Source: Candidatus Hydrogenedentota bacterium (GTDB lineage: Bacteria > Hydrogenedentota > Hydrogenedentia > Hydrogenedentales > JAJRTN01). From it: DNA of 64,000 nucleotides. Below the pieces are notes generated by a model. It saw nothing but the letters and a program-made list of their open reading frames with translations, was not told the origin of the DNA and did no database searches. Position numbers and translations under genes: made by a program. The stretch covers positions 24,263 through 88,262 of the forward strand of contig JAJRTN010000118.1 of NCBI GenBank assembly GCA_024278275.1, given 5' to 3'. Shown here piece after piece: positions 13,975-24,227 of this stretch. Within the stretch, counting starts at the first letter, position 1. Each line of letters begins with the position of its first letter.

Positions 13975-14972
13975 GGCCGTTCCTCCCGCGCGAAACGTTT
14001 CAGGGCTTCGGGGAGATGGGCGTAGGTGGCACTGGGCGAGGTCACGAGCGAAGGTTGACCGTGGCGCTCCAGGATGGGCATGCCCTTCCGCGGATCCAGC
14101 AGAAAGGACACGAACGCCAGGGCCATTTCCGGGTCGGGCGCATTGTTGGGAATGGTGACCCCATACACCATGGGCTCGCCGGCCTTGGTGACCGTCTCAC
14201 CCGGGTTCTTTCCCGAGATGTCCACGGTAACGGTACGGTAGTGCTCCGCCAGCGCGGGGTCCTGAAGATTGATCTCCCCTGGAAGCGTCAATATCTCCAA
14301 TCCATGTTGAACCGCAACGGACCGGTAAATGAAGACATAATCGATGTTGTGCGTTTCGAGCAAAGCCAGCAGGTCGGTTTCCTTGGGACGGATGTTGCGG
14401 CGGTTCTTGGCCAGCAAGGCGGCGGCCAAGCCTTCCCGTTCATAGTATGCTTCCGCCAGCTTGATGGTCAGCACAGTCCGGTAACCGCAGGGGTCGGAAT
14501 CGGGCTCGGAACGGCCGTAATCCACTTGCTCATCCAACAGTATGGCCGGCCAATTCTCCCGGTTTATCTCACCCCCCCGGCGTGATGTTTTCGTGTAGGC
14601 GATAACCATCTCGTTCCCCGCGAATTTAATGCACCATGGGGCAAACTCGGGAACAAGGAGGGTATTGATCACCGTGTAATCCGCCGAAGCGAAGACATCG
14701 CACCCACGGCCCAGTTCTGAAATCTTCCGCGCGCATTCCCGGCTTCCGGCCGCTTCCATGAGTACCTTCACGTTCGGGTAGGTCAAACGAAAAGCCGCCA
14801 CCACGTCCTTCATGGGCACGGTCAAGCTGCCGGCATGGAAGATGGTCAGGGAACGTTCCTCCGGGTTGCCCGCGACATCGGGTCGGCACGCCAGGAGCAG
14901 GGCCGTCAGGCAACAAGTCATGAGTACACACAACCCAGGCAGGGTCGTGCGTGGCCGGGGGCGGGTTATCAT
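13971..14972 (-). CDS. wtpA: Tungstate/molybdate-binding lipoprotein (WtpA-like)
   Basis: Lipobox-like LTALLLAC; LTIFHAGSLTVPMKDVVAAF...EAAGSRECARKISELGRGCDVFASADYTVI typical of the WtpA family. Confidence 0.85.
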   Translation of the reverse strand: MITRPRPRTTLPGLCVLMTCCLTALLLACRPDVAGNPEERSLTIFHAGSLTVPMKDVVAAFRLTYPNVKVLMEAAGSRECARKISELGRGCDVFASADYTVINTLLVPEFAPWCIKFAGNEMVIAYTKTSRRGGEINRENWPAILLDEQVDYGRSEPDSDPCGYRTVLTIKLAEAYYEREGLAAALLAKNRRNIRPKETDLLALLETHNIDYVFIYRSVAVQHGLEILTLPGEINLQDPALAEHYRTVTVDISGKNPGETVTKAGEPMVYGVTIPNNAPDPEMALAFVSFLLDPRKGMPILERHGQPSLVTSPSATYAHLPEALKRFAREERP

Positions 14973-15322
14973 GAAACGCTTCTTCCGAGGGTTAAACCAG
15001 CCGTTCAAAGGCGGCATGCCGCGCATATTACCCCACGGCGCCCCACGGAAGAAAACGAACGGAGCCGTCCTGCTTTCTTGGAGCAGGAAAGCGTGCTTCC
15101 GCCTTCGCTTTTGGCGGCTCCCCGCCACGTTCCACGAGAAGCGGCATGGATGGAGTGGACAGGGTGGACAGGAACGCCCGTCCACTATACTGCTAACCCC
15201 CAAGATTGCTAAACCTGTTTGCCCTTTTCGTGGGGAATGGGTCTAAATCATTGTGCCGTAACCTGTTGTCCGTGATGGCAAAGAAGGCGTTTCCGGCAGA
15301 GCCGAAGGCTGTTCTCTTAAGT

Positions 15323-15347
15323 TCCACAGCCGAGGGCGGCTGTGCCA
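15323..15347. repeat. Small hairpin CACAGCC-GAGGGC-GGCTGTG
   Basis: Inverted repeat in non-coding DNA upstream of wtpA. Confidence 0.45.
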
Positions 15348-15519
15348 CATTCAATAAAACCTCTGTGCAGTGAACGGTTTTCACTTCCTCGGGTTGCGGC
15401 CAAACCGTCGCCCTATGTCCACTCCGTCCAGGGGGCCAGACCCCGGCATCCTGATGAATGCAGGCGGAATATCTGTGTCTTGCATGCTTGCGGAGGGGGA
15501 TTGAGAAATCAAGACGGCC

Positions 15520-16026
15520 CTACCCGTCCTCGTCTCCATCCGCTTTGTCGTGAGGCAGGTTGGGTATTCTGGACAGGGCCGAGGTCAGCAGGTCGATGAT
15601 CAATTGTGTTTGCGTGGTGCCTTCCCCCCTGGCGGCAAGGCGAAGCGCGGTGTGGAGTTCCGTGGGTATGCGCAGGGTGATTTTTGTCGTGTCGAAGAGG
15701 TCCTCTTTGGGAAAGGGTAAGGGCGCCGCCGGGCCGGATGCTTCCTCTTCCCCGAACAGGTCCCCCTGACTGGGCGCTTCCGTGACGATTCCGTCCTTCG
15801 CGTCTTCGGGGAAGCAACGGGCGAGGATGGTCGTGTTGCTCATGCCCGCTTTAATCCATTCCACCAGCCGTCCCCGTCCGCCCATGGTTCGCAGATGGCG
15901 GGCAATACCGGCGGTGGTCATGGCGAATCCTGCCTGGTGGAGAAACGCCACGGCCGTCTCTCCCTCCAATCCCCGCCGGACGGCTTCCACGATTCGCTCT
16001 TGTTTCACGCGTGTGTTTCGAACCAT
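15520..16026 (-). CDS. Hypothetical protein with C-terminal ribbon-helix-helix-like segment
   Basis: TTKITLRIPTELHTALRLAARGEGTTQTQLIIDLLTSAL resembles RHH/CopG domains; longer start at 16125 possible. Confidence 0.55.
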   Translation of the reverse strand: MVRNTRVKQERIVEAVRRGLEGETAVAFLHQAGFAMTTAGIARHLRTMGGRGRLVEWIKAGMSNTTILARCFPEDAKDGIVTEAPSQGDLFGEEEASGPAAPLPFPKEDLFDTTKITLRIPTELHTALRLAARGEGTTQTQLIIDLLTSALSRIPNLPHDKADGDEDG

Positions 16027-16175
16027 AATGGTGCCGAGCCTCTTTCGTGCTTGTACTGTTGGCGAAAGAATGATTTTCGGCGCGATCGCCACGAAATATC
16101 CGTGTGTGGTGGTTCTCCCGGTCACAACATGTTGTATGGCACGTTCAAAGGTTCTCGATTTGTAATGCCTTGTGC

Positions 16176-16203
16176 TTGAATTCGGGCCGCATTATGCTAG
16201 AAT
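16176..16203 (+). promoter_or_regulatory. Sigma70-like promoter upstream of hpf
   Basis: TTGAAT-N16-TAGAAT. Confidence 0.45.
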
Positions 16204-16787
16204 TGGATGTAGAGGACAGGATCAGTATAGTAAACTCTTGACTGATTGGCAAGGAGGTGCTACAAAAGAAGTCTGAGAGGACCGGTGGAACGTGCCCATG
16301 GTATTCCGGGCCGGGAGAAACACCACGCCGACATCACGGTTTTACATCGCGTTGCGAAACAACATGGTCACTCGCCCCTTGAGCCGCATCAATGCGGAAA
16401 GGGGGGGTGGCTTTTTGTGTGTTTGGCATCAACAGGATGACAGGATATATGGGTGGCACCATAGGCCGGTTAGACCTTTCAAGGCATTGGCGAACTCAGT
16501 GAGTTTTTTGCGTGCCATCCATTCGGATCGCCTTCGTTCCTGTATGCCTTCCAATCGCTTGTGTCAGCATAGTGCACAGTCGATGGAGCGCGGAACCAGC
16601 GGGCTGTTTCCGGTCCCCAAAAACACGAGGTATGGAGCAACGTCATCACGCCACGGGAAACTGCCCCTGGGTTTCACAAGTCTCATGGTGGTGAACCCGG
16701 TTGCCTGCCATGGTGGCATGGCGCCAAGGGTGGTGACTAACGACGCGCGGAAGGTGGGAGCACCTTCCCATGGAGGCACAAGAAGCC

Positions 16788-17357
16788 ATGAATATGACGA
16801 TTACTGGACGTCACATGGAGATGACCGATGCCCTCAAGGCCTATGTCGAGGGAAGCCTCGAACGGGTCGTGGAGCATTTTGACAAGGTAATCGACGTCGA
16901 TGTGGTGCTGGAGGTCCAGAAACACCGGCATATCGCGGAAGTCAATCTTCACGCCAATGGGATTCGAATACACAGCCGGGAATCCTCGCCGGATATGTAT
17001 GCCTCCGTTGACACGGCCATGTCGAAACTGGACAAGCAGATTCGCAAGTACCGTGACCGAATCAATAATCATAAACCGAGACGGGCGAAGGAAAAGCGCG
17101 ATTTTGAACATGCCATTATTGCCATGGGCGAGAGCAATGGAGAAGAGCACGACGACCAGGAGCACGAGGCGGCCCACCGCGTGGTACGCCGCGAGAAACT
17201 GTCCATGAAGCCGTTGAGCCTCGACGAGGCGGTCATGCAGCTTGAGCTGGTGAACGACCCCCCCTTCCTGGTGTTCCACAACGCCGACACGTCCGAGGTG
17301 AACGTGCTTTGCGCGCGGGAAGACGGCACCTTCAGTTTGCTTGAGCCCAAGTTCTGA
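16788..17357 (+). CDS. hpf: Long-form ribosome hibernation promoting factor (HPF/RaiA)
   Basis: MNMTITGRHMEMTDALKAYVEGSLERVVEHFDKVIDVDVVLEVQKHRHIAEV...; C-terminal KPLSLDEAVMQLELVNDPPFLVFHNADTSEVNVL...DGTFSLLEP. Confidence 0.93.
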   Translation: MNMTITGRHMEMTDALKAYVEGSLERVVEHFDKVIDVDVVLEVQKHRHIAEVNLHANGIRIHSRESSPDMYASVDTAMSKLDKQIRKYRDRINNHKPRRAKEKRDFEHAIIAMGESNGEEHDDQEHEAAHRVVRREKLSMKPLSLDEAVMQLELVNDPPFLVFHNADTSEVNVLCAREDGTFSLLEPKF

Positions 17358-17521
17358 TACGGGTTTGCCGCGGCGTGGGTGTCCCGGGACGGGTCGCCCA
17401 CGCCGTTTTTCCAACGCCCTACCGCGACCCGGCCGGGCAGGGTTCGCGGTGTGCCATGGCATGTCGTTGTCTTGCGACAAGGGGATAAGCCGGGTTTCTG
17501 CGAAGGCCGAATGGGGAAAAC

Positions 17522-18490
17522 ATGGATACCAAGAACCTGCCGATCAACCGGAAAAGCAGCATTGCGGTGGCGCGTTTGATGGACTGGATGTCCCATGATT
17601 TGCAATTCAAGGTGCTCGGCGGGTACCAGGGCTTCGGTCGCCCGGTGATGACCTCGGACATCAACCGCCCGGGACTGGCCCTCAGCGGCTACCTCGAGTA
17701 TTTCGCCAACGACCGCGTTCAGATTCTTGGCAACACGGAAATCCACTTCATGGAGCGTCTGCCGGCGGCCCGGCTGATGGAGCGTCTCGACGGGATGATG
17801 TCTTTCGAGATTCCCGCTTTCGTGTTGTCCCGCAATCTTGATCCACGCAGTCTTTTCCTCGACATGTGCAACCGCCGGGGGATACCCGTGTTGCGGTCGG
17901 CCCGCAGTACGGATGAAGTGATCAGCCGCATCATTCTGTTTCTCGCCGAGGAGTTCTCCCCGGAAACCGTGGTCCATGGCACGGCGGTGGATTGCTATGG
18001 CGTGGGCTGCCTCATCGTGGGAGATGCCGGCGTGGGCAAGAGTGAGACGGCCCTTGAGCTGGTGGAACGGGGTCACCGGCTGGTTGCCGACGACGTGGTG
18101 GCGCTGAAACGCCATCGTGATGACACCCTGTACGCGGAAACCAATCCGATTGTGGAACATCACATGGAAATACGCGGCGTGGGCATCGTTGACGTGAAGT
18201 CGGTTTTCGGGGTGGGTCGCGTGCGCAACCGGAAAACCATCGGCCTGGTGGTGGAACTGGAGGAATGGCGGCAGGACAACACCTATGACCGAACGGGCCT
18301 GAAAGAGGAATTCGTCGAGATTCTCGGCGTGCCCATACCCTATCTGCGAATCCCCGTTCGCCCCGGCCGGAACATTGCCATCATCATCGAGGTGGCCTCC
18401 CTCAATCACCGCCTCAAGGAACTTGGGGTGAATCCCGCCGAACAATTCAACAATCGAATCCTGAATATCATGGAAGAGAAGTCGTTGTGA
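17522..18490 (+). CDS. hprK: HPr kinase/phosphorylase
   Basis: P-loop GDAGVGKSETALELVERGHRLVADDVV; EIRGVGIVDVKSVFGVGRVR. Confidence 0.95.
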   Translation: MDTKNLPINRKSSIAVARLMDWMSHDLQFKVLGGYQGFGRPVMTSDINRPGLALSGYLEYFANDRVQILGNTEIHFMERLPAARLMERLDGMMSFEIPAFVLSRNLDPRSLFLDMCNRRGIPVLRSARSTDEVISRIILFLAEEFSPETVVHGTAVDCYGVGCLIVGDAGVGKSETALELVERGHRLVADDVVALKRHRDDTLYAETNPIVEHHMEIRGVGIVDVKSVFGVGRVRNRKTIGLVVELEEWRQDNTYDRTGLKEEFVEILGVPIPYLRIPVRPGRNIAIIIEVASLNHRLKELGVNPAEQFNNRILNIMEEKSL

Positions 18491-18556
18491 AGGCGGTTCG
18501 CCGCGCCCGTCGGTCCATAACCCCACGATATGGGAAATGCAGGAGTCCAATACCGC

Positions 18557-20701
18557 ATGAAGCGTATTAATTTCATCCTGGGTTGCCATTCACACCAGCC
18601 GGTGGGCAACTTCGACTTCGTTTTCGAGGAAGCCTATGAAAAATCCTACCTTCCATTTATCAATGTGTTGGAGCGGTATCCGGCCGTCAGGATGACGCTC
18701 CATTACACGGGACCGCTCTGGGACTGGTTCCTGGCCCACCGGCCCGAATACATCGAGCGGATTGCCGCGCTGGTGACGGCCGGCCAGGTGGAGATCATGG
18801 GGGGCGGGTACTATGAGCCGCTCCTGTGCGCCATACCCGAGCGCGACGCCATCGCGCAAATCCACCGCATGCAGGACTTCTGCCTGGAACACTTCGGGGA
18901 AAAGCCCCGGGGCATGTGGCTCACCGAACGGGTGTGGGAGCCCGGCATGGCAAGCACCCTCGCCCGGGCGGGGGTTGAATACACGGCGCTGGATGACGCC
19001 CACTTCATTTGCAGTGGCGTGCCCAAGGAGAAGCTCTTTGGATACTACATGACCGAAGACGAGGGGCATACGCTCAAGCTCTTTCCCATCCTCGAGCCTC
19101 TCCGGTACTATGTGCCGTTCCACCCGGTGGAGGAAACCATCGCGTACCTGCGGGAACACGCCACGGAGGATGGACGTGGGTGTGCCGTACTCCACGACGA
19201 CGGCGAGAAATTCGGCGTGTGGCCGGGCACGTATCACAGCGTTTATGAAGAGGGTTGGCTTGAGGCCTTCTTCCAGGCGCTGACGGACAACCGGGAATGG
19301 CTCCGGTGCCGGCGCTACGGCGACTACGTGGACGAGCAGCGGGCCGTGGGGCGCGCCTACATCACCTGTGCTTCCTACGCCGAAATGATGGCTTGGGCGC
19401 TGCCTTCGAACGCGCAACGCCAATTGCATGCCCTTGAATGCGAGTTGAAGGAAGACGAAAACAAGGCCCGCCGGTATGGCCCGTTCATTCGCGGCGGATT
19501 CTGGCGGAACTTTCTGGCGAAATACGAAGAAAGCAACAACATCCAGAAGCACATGTTGCGCGTCAGCAATCGGATCGAGCGCCTTCGCGGGGAACATGGC
19601 CGGACTTCTTCTTTCCAGGCGGCCGAGAAAAATCTCCACCAGGGGCAGTGTAACTGTGCTTACTGGCACGGTGCTTTTGGCGGCCTTTACCTCAACCACC
19701 TTCGCACGGCCCTGTACGAGCGCTTTATTGCCGCGGACCGTTGCCTGGATGCGCTGGAGGGGCGTGACCAGGAGTGGCTTGCCGTCGAGGTGACGGACTT
19801 CGACGCGGACGGCAATGAGGACGTTATCCTTGAGAATCGTCATCTCGCCCTCTTTTTGAACCCCGCGGACGGGGCGACGCTCTTTGAGCTTGACTACAAG
19901 GACAAGCCCTTCAACTTCGGCAACACCCTGACCCGGCGCGATGAACCCTATCATGACGCGCTGCGCGAGGGAACCGTGCAGTTGGGCGAGGAGCCATCGG
20001 GCGGTGAAAGTATCCACGACGCGGTACGGGCGAAGGAGAGCGGCCTGGACGGGTTCCTCGTCCAGGACCCTTACCGCCGCGTGTCCCTGCGCGATCATTT
20101 CTTTCGCGGCCCTATCTCGGCCGACGCCCTCTGGGCGGGGGAATTCGATGAATACGCCCATTTCGCCACCGGTCCCTGGCGAATGGAGCCCCTGGAAGAC
20201 GGCGTGCGGTTTACGCGGGAAGCCCCGATCCATGGGGAACGCAACGGGACGCTGCACGTCAGCAAGCGCATTCGCCTTCGTCCGGGTGAATCCGCCTGTC
20301 AAATCCGGTATGATATTGGCCACAAGGGCGAGGCAGCCTTTGAAGGGCTGTTTGGAACGGAGCTTGCCGTCAATCTGCTCACCGGATCGGCCCATGACCG
20401 GTATTACCGGTCGGATGATCGCTATTTGAAAGGTGTTTTGCTGGGCGAAAGGGGTTGTGACGAGCATCTGTCGCATTACGCCTTACGGGATGATTGGCAG
20501 CAGGTTGAATGCGGATTCCGCTTCTCCCGGCCCGCCGTGGTTTATCGCTTCCCCATCGAGACCGTAAGTCAATCGGAGGGTGGCCAGGAGCGGGTATATC
20601 AGGGCAGCGTGGTGACGCCGTGCTGGCCTGTCCGGTGTGCGCCCGGCGAAACCGTGCGTCTCACGATTGACCTTGAGATTGTGGATACGGCGGATTTGTA
20701 G
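18557..20701 (+). CDS. Glycoside hydrolase family 57 amylase/4-alpha-glucanotransferase-like
   Basis: MKRINFILGCHSHQPVGNFDFVFEEAYEKSYLPF; MWLTERVWEPGMASTLARAGVEYTALDD; C-terminal DUF1925/1926-like region. Confidence 0.88.
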   Translation: MKRINFILGCHSHQPVGNFDFVFEEAYEKSYLPFINVLERYPAVRMTLHYTGPLWDWFLAHRPEYIERIAALVTAGQVEIMGGGYYEPLLCAIPERDAIAQIHRMQDFCLEHFGEKPRGMWLTERVWEPGMASTLARAGVEYTALDDAHFICSGVPKEKLFGYYMTEDEGHTLKLFPILEPLRYYVPFHPVEETIAYLREHATEDGRGCAVLHDDGEKFGVWPGTYHSVYEEGWLEAFFQALTDNREWLRCRRYGDYVDEQRAVGRAYITCASYAEMMAWALPSNAQRQLHALECELKEDENKARRYGPFIRGGFWRNFLAKYEESNNIQKHMLRVSNRIERLRGEHGRTSSFQAAEKNLHQGQCNCAYWHGAFGGLYLNHLRTALYERFIAADRCLDALEGRDQEWLAVEVTDFDADGNEDVILENRHLALFLNPADGATLFELDYKDKPFNFGNTLTRRDEPYHDALREGTVQLGEEPSGGESIHDAVRAKESGLDGFLVQDPYRRVSLRDHFFRGPISADALWAGEFDEYAHFATGPWRMEPLEDGVRFTREAPIHGERNGTLHVSKRIRLRPGESACQIRYDIGHKGEAAFEGLFGTELAVNLLTGSAHDRYYRSDDRYLKGVLLGERGCDEHLSHYALRDDWQQVECGFRFSRPAVVYRFPIETVSQSEGGQERVYQGSVVTPCWPVRCAPGETVRLTIDLEIVDTADL

Positions 20702-20973
20702 TATCGCCGCCCTCTATAGGCATCACAAAACCGGTATATTGGCTGCATGCCATCGGGAAGAGGCAGGTAGGGAGTTGAGGACCTTTTTTCCCGCCCTCCG
20801 CGGAGCCGCGTATTCGGTTCCCGTTCCTGGTCTATGGGGCGGTCTTTCCGAGAAGCAGTTTTGTCGCAAGTGGCATCGGCATGGCGTGGTACGGAAAACC
20901 ATGACCAATCGGGTCGCGCGGCGATTTCGCCGAGAGTTGTTTTTTTCAACAGTAACATCGGGTAGTGGATCTT

Positions 20974-21246
20974 ATGGCGGAAATCACCGAAGACGTGTTG
21001 GTTGTCAACAAACTGGGCATACACGCGCGGCCGGCCGCCGCGCTGGTGCAGAAAATGCTTGTCTTCCAAAGCGATGTCTTCATCACCTTCGAGGGCAACC
21101 GCGTAAACGCGAAAAGCATCATGGGTCTCTTGACCCTGGCAGCCATTCGCGGAAGCCACCTCACGGTCACGTGTACCGGTGATGACGCGGAAGAGGCTAT
21201 GGCGGCGGTTAAAGAACTATTCGCCTCGGGATTCGGAGAGGACTGA
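20974..21246 (+). CDS. ptsH: Phosphocarrier protein HPr
   Basis: LGIHARPAAALVQ (active His) and VNAKSIMGLLTLAA (regulatory Ser); HprK in same cluster. Confidence 0.95.
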   Translation: MAEITEDVLVVNKLGIHARPAAALVQKMLVFQSDVFITFEGNRVNAKSIMGLLTLAAIRGSHLTVTCTGDDAEEAMAAVKELFASGFGED

Positions 21247-23016
21247 GTGGAAAAAACGCTTCGCGGTATAGGCGTATCCCCGGGGATCGCGATTGGGCCG
21301 GCGCTGGTCTTTGATGTGGGCCGCTTCGAGGTGCCCGAATACCGGATTACGGATACGAAAGCCGAATGGGCGCGGCTCGCGCGTGCCATGAGTGCCGCCC
21401 GTGTCGAGTTGGAGGAGTTGCACCGGCGTACCTCGAAAGAACTGGGAGAAGTCCATGCGGGCATTTTCAATGCGCACCTGATGCTGCTTGACGATGTCAT
21501 GGTTCTTGACCAGGTCAAGGAACAACTCGAATCCGAAAAACTCAATATCGAATGCCTCCTGGCCCGGGTCACGCGCCAGTTCCAGCAACAGATGGAGCAG
21601 ATTGACGAAGCCCGGTTCCGCGAGCGGGCCGCGGACCTGGTGGATGTGACGGATCGGGTGTTGCGGCATTTACTGAAAACCGAACACCCCGACCTCGGCC
21701 AGGTACGCACCGCGTGTGTCGTGGTTGCCCATGATCTTTCCCCTTCCGACACCGTTTCCATGGACAAGGAAAACACGGTGGCGTTGGCGGTTGATTCGGG
21801 AAACGTCACCTCGCACACCGCTATTCTGGCCCGGGCGCTTGAAATCCCGGCGGTCATGGGGCTGCTTAACGCAAGCAACCACGTCCAACCGGACACCATG
21901 ATGATCGTGGACGGAACGCTGGGCATTGTGATTGTCGATCCCTCCCGGGAGACCCTCGCCCGTTACGAGGCCGCGAAGCAGGCCTACAGCGAGGAGCAGG
22001 TCCGTCTGCGGCACGCGCTCGAAACAACACCGGGCAAGACCCGGCACGGCGTGCCCATCGAAACGCAAGCCAACATAGAACTCCCCATCGAATTGGCCCA
22101 CAGCCGCAGGGCCGGCGCCCACGGGGTGGGCCTTTACCGAACGGAGTACCTCTTCCTCAATCGAGGCACGGTCCCCACGGAGGACGAGCAATTCGAGGCG
22201 TATGCCGACGCGGCCCGGGCACTTGTCCCCTTTCCCGTGACCCTGAGAACCATGGATATTGGGGGCGATAAGTTCGTGGCGCACCTGCAAATCTTCAAGG
22301 AGGACAACCCCCAGTTGGGTTTGAGGGCGGTGCGGTTCTGCCTGGAGCGCCCGGACATTTTCAAGACGCAATTGCGGGCCATGCTTCGGGCGACGGTCCA
22401 CGGTAACGTGCAGATCATGTTCCCCATGATCAGCGGCGTACAGCAAATGCGCGAGGTGAAAGCAGTGCTCGCGGAAGTCATGGATGAATTGCGCGAAGCA
22501 GGGATTCCCTTCGATGCGAAAGTCCCCGTCGGCTCCATGATCGAGGTGCCTTCCGCGGTGATGCTCACCGACCTGCTGGCCAAGGAATGCGACTTTTTCA
22601 GCATCGGCACGAATGACCTTATTCAGTATTCTCTCGCGGTGGACCGGGTGAATGAGCGTATTGCCCACCTCTATGAACCTGCCCATCCCGCGGTGCTTCG
22701 CATGATCGACATGACGGCCCGGGCCGCGAAGAAGGCGGGTATTCCCTGCAAGCTTTGCGGTGAAATGGCCGGCGATCCGCTGTACACGGAATTGCTCTTG
22801 GGACTCGGGGTGACTTCGCTGAGCATGTCCGCCGTTTCCCTGCCGGTGGTTCGGGCCGAGATTTCGCGTATCCATATGGGAAAGGCCCGGAAAATGGCGC
22901 GGAAGGCGGTCAACCTGGCGACCGCCTCGGATGTTCTCCAACTGCTTGACAAACACGCCGGTGAACGAAGATCCATCCATCCTTCCGCCCGCGACGGAGC
23001 CTCTCATGGCCTCTAA
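21247..23016 (+). CDS. ptsI: PTS enzyme I (phosphoenolpyruvate-protein phosphotransferase)
   Basis: GTG start immediately after ptsH stop; GNVTSHTAILARALEIPAVMG; VGLYRTEYLFLNRG; FFSIGTNDLIQYSLAVDR; CGEMAGDP. Confidence 0.96.
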   Translation: MEKTLRGIGVSPGIAIGPALVFDVGRFEVPEYRITDTKAEWARLARAMSAARVELEELHRRTSKELGEVHAGIFNAHLMLLDDVMVLDQVKEQLESEKLNIECLLARVTRQFQQQMEQIDEARFRERAADLVDVTDRVLRHLLKTEHPDLGQVRTACVVVAHDLSPSDTVSMDKENTVALAVDSGNVTSHTAILARALEIPAVMGLLNASNHVQPDTMMIVDGTLGIVIVDPSRETLARYEAAKQAYSEEQVRLRHALETTPGKTRHGVPIETQANIELPIELAHSRRAGAHGVGLYRTEYLFLNRGTVPTEDEQFEAYADAARALVPFPVTLRTMDIGGDKFVAHLQIFKEDNPQLGLRAVRFCLERPDIFKTQLRAMLRATVHGNVQIMFPMISGVQQMREVKAVLAEVMDELREAGIPFDAKVPVGSMIEVPSAVMLTDLLAKECDFFSIGTNDLIQYSLAVDRVNERIAHLYEPAHPAVLRMIDMTARAAKKAGIPCKLCGEMAGDPLYTELLLGLGVTSLSMSAVSLPVVRAEISRIHMGKARKMARKAVNLATASDVLQLLDKHAGERRSIHPSARDGASHGL

Positions 23017-24178
23017 CCCCGGCGGCAAACGGCGTATTTCCATCTTGGGCGCCACGGGCTCCATCGGTCGAAGCGCGCTCCGGGTGGTACGGCACTATTC
23101 GGACCTCTTCGATGTGGTGGCGCTCAGTGCCCACGCCAACGTGGACTTGCTCGCCGAGCAGATACGTGAATTTCGTCCCCGCCACGTGGCGGTGAGCGAT
23201 TCCGCGGCGGCGACGCGCCTTCGGGCGCTCGATCCGCCCTGCACGGTCCACACGGGCGAGGGGTGCCTCGACACCGTGGCCGGGCTCAATGTGGACGTCG
23301 TCCTGTGTGCCATGGTGGGCGCGGTGGGGCTGCGCCCCCTGCTCGCCGCCATTGAGGCGGGAAACCGTGTCGCCGTCGCGAACAAGGAGCCCTTTGTCAT
23401 GGCGGGCCGCCTCGTGATGGAGCACGCGAAACGGCACGGTGTGGAGGTGCTTCCCGTTGATAGCGAGCACAACGCTATTTTTCAGTGCATTCACGGACAT
23501 GACCAGGCCCGGGTGCAATGTATTCACCTGACGGCATCGGGCGGCCCTTTCTATGGACGCCGCCGGGATTCGCTGGCCGGGGTAACCCCCGAGCAAGCCA
23601 CCCAACATCCCACGTGGGACATGGGCGCCAAGATCAGCGTCGATTCCGCCACCCTCATGAACAAGGGCCTTGAGATTGTGGAAGCCATGTGGCTTTTCGA
23701 TCTCCCGCCCAACCGCATCGATGTGGTCATCCACCCCCAAAGCACGATTCACAGTCTTGTCGAGTTTACCGATGGGAATATCCTCGCCCACCTGGGGGTC
23801 ACGGATATGAAGTTCCCTATTTTGTTCGCACTGACCTACCCGGAAAGGGTAGAATCTCCCATGGCGAGGCTGGACCTGACGCGGCTGAAGGCGTTGACCT
23901 TCGCGGCGCCCGATTTTCGCGAGTTCCCTTGCCTGGCCTATGCGCGTGCGGCGGCCGAGACGGGCGGCACGGCGCCCGCGATCCTCAACGCGGCGAACGA
24001 GGTGGCCGTGGCGGCGTTCTGTCAGGGGCGTATCCCCTTCCTGGCCATCAGCGAGGTGGTGCGCGGGGTGATGGAAACGTGTGAAGCGGTTCAGGATCCC
24101 GGCCTGGAGACCATCTTCGCGGCCGACGCCGACGCGCGGGAAAAGGCGGAAACCCTGGTGACAACCCGCACCGTCTAA
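23006..24178 (+). CDS. dxr: 1-deoxy-D-xylulose-5-phosphate reductoisomerase
   Basis: RISILGATGSIGRSALRVV; ANKEPFVMAG; PVDSEHNAIFQC; TASGGPFYGR; overlaps ptsI end. Confidence 0.96.
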   Translation: MASNPGGKRRISILGATGSIGRSALRVVRHYSDLFDVVALSAHANVDLLAEQIREFRPRHVAVSDSAAATRLRALDPPCTVHTGEGCLDTVAGLNVDVVLCAMVGAVGLRPLLAAIEAGNRVAVANKEPFVMAGRLVMEHAKRHGVEVLPVDSEHNAIFQCIHGHDQARVQCIHLTASGGPFYGRRRDSLAGVTPEQATQHPTWDMGAKISVDSATLMNKGLEIVEAMWLFDLPPNRIDVVIHPQSTIHSLVEFTDGNILAHLGVTDMKFPILFALTYPERVESPMARLDLTRLKALTFAAPDFREFPCLAYARAAAETGGTAPAILNAANEVAVAAFCQGRIPFLAISEVVRGVMETCEAVQDPGLETIFAADADAREKAETLVTTRTV

Positions 24179-24227
24179 AAAGACATCCATACATTGACGC
24201 AAACTCCGCAAAAGGACATTTCCAAGC

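Noticed and set aside
18590-20476. 628-aa minus-strand ORF over GH57
   Set aside because: Shadow ORF opposite a confident GH57 gene.
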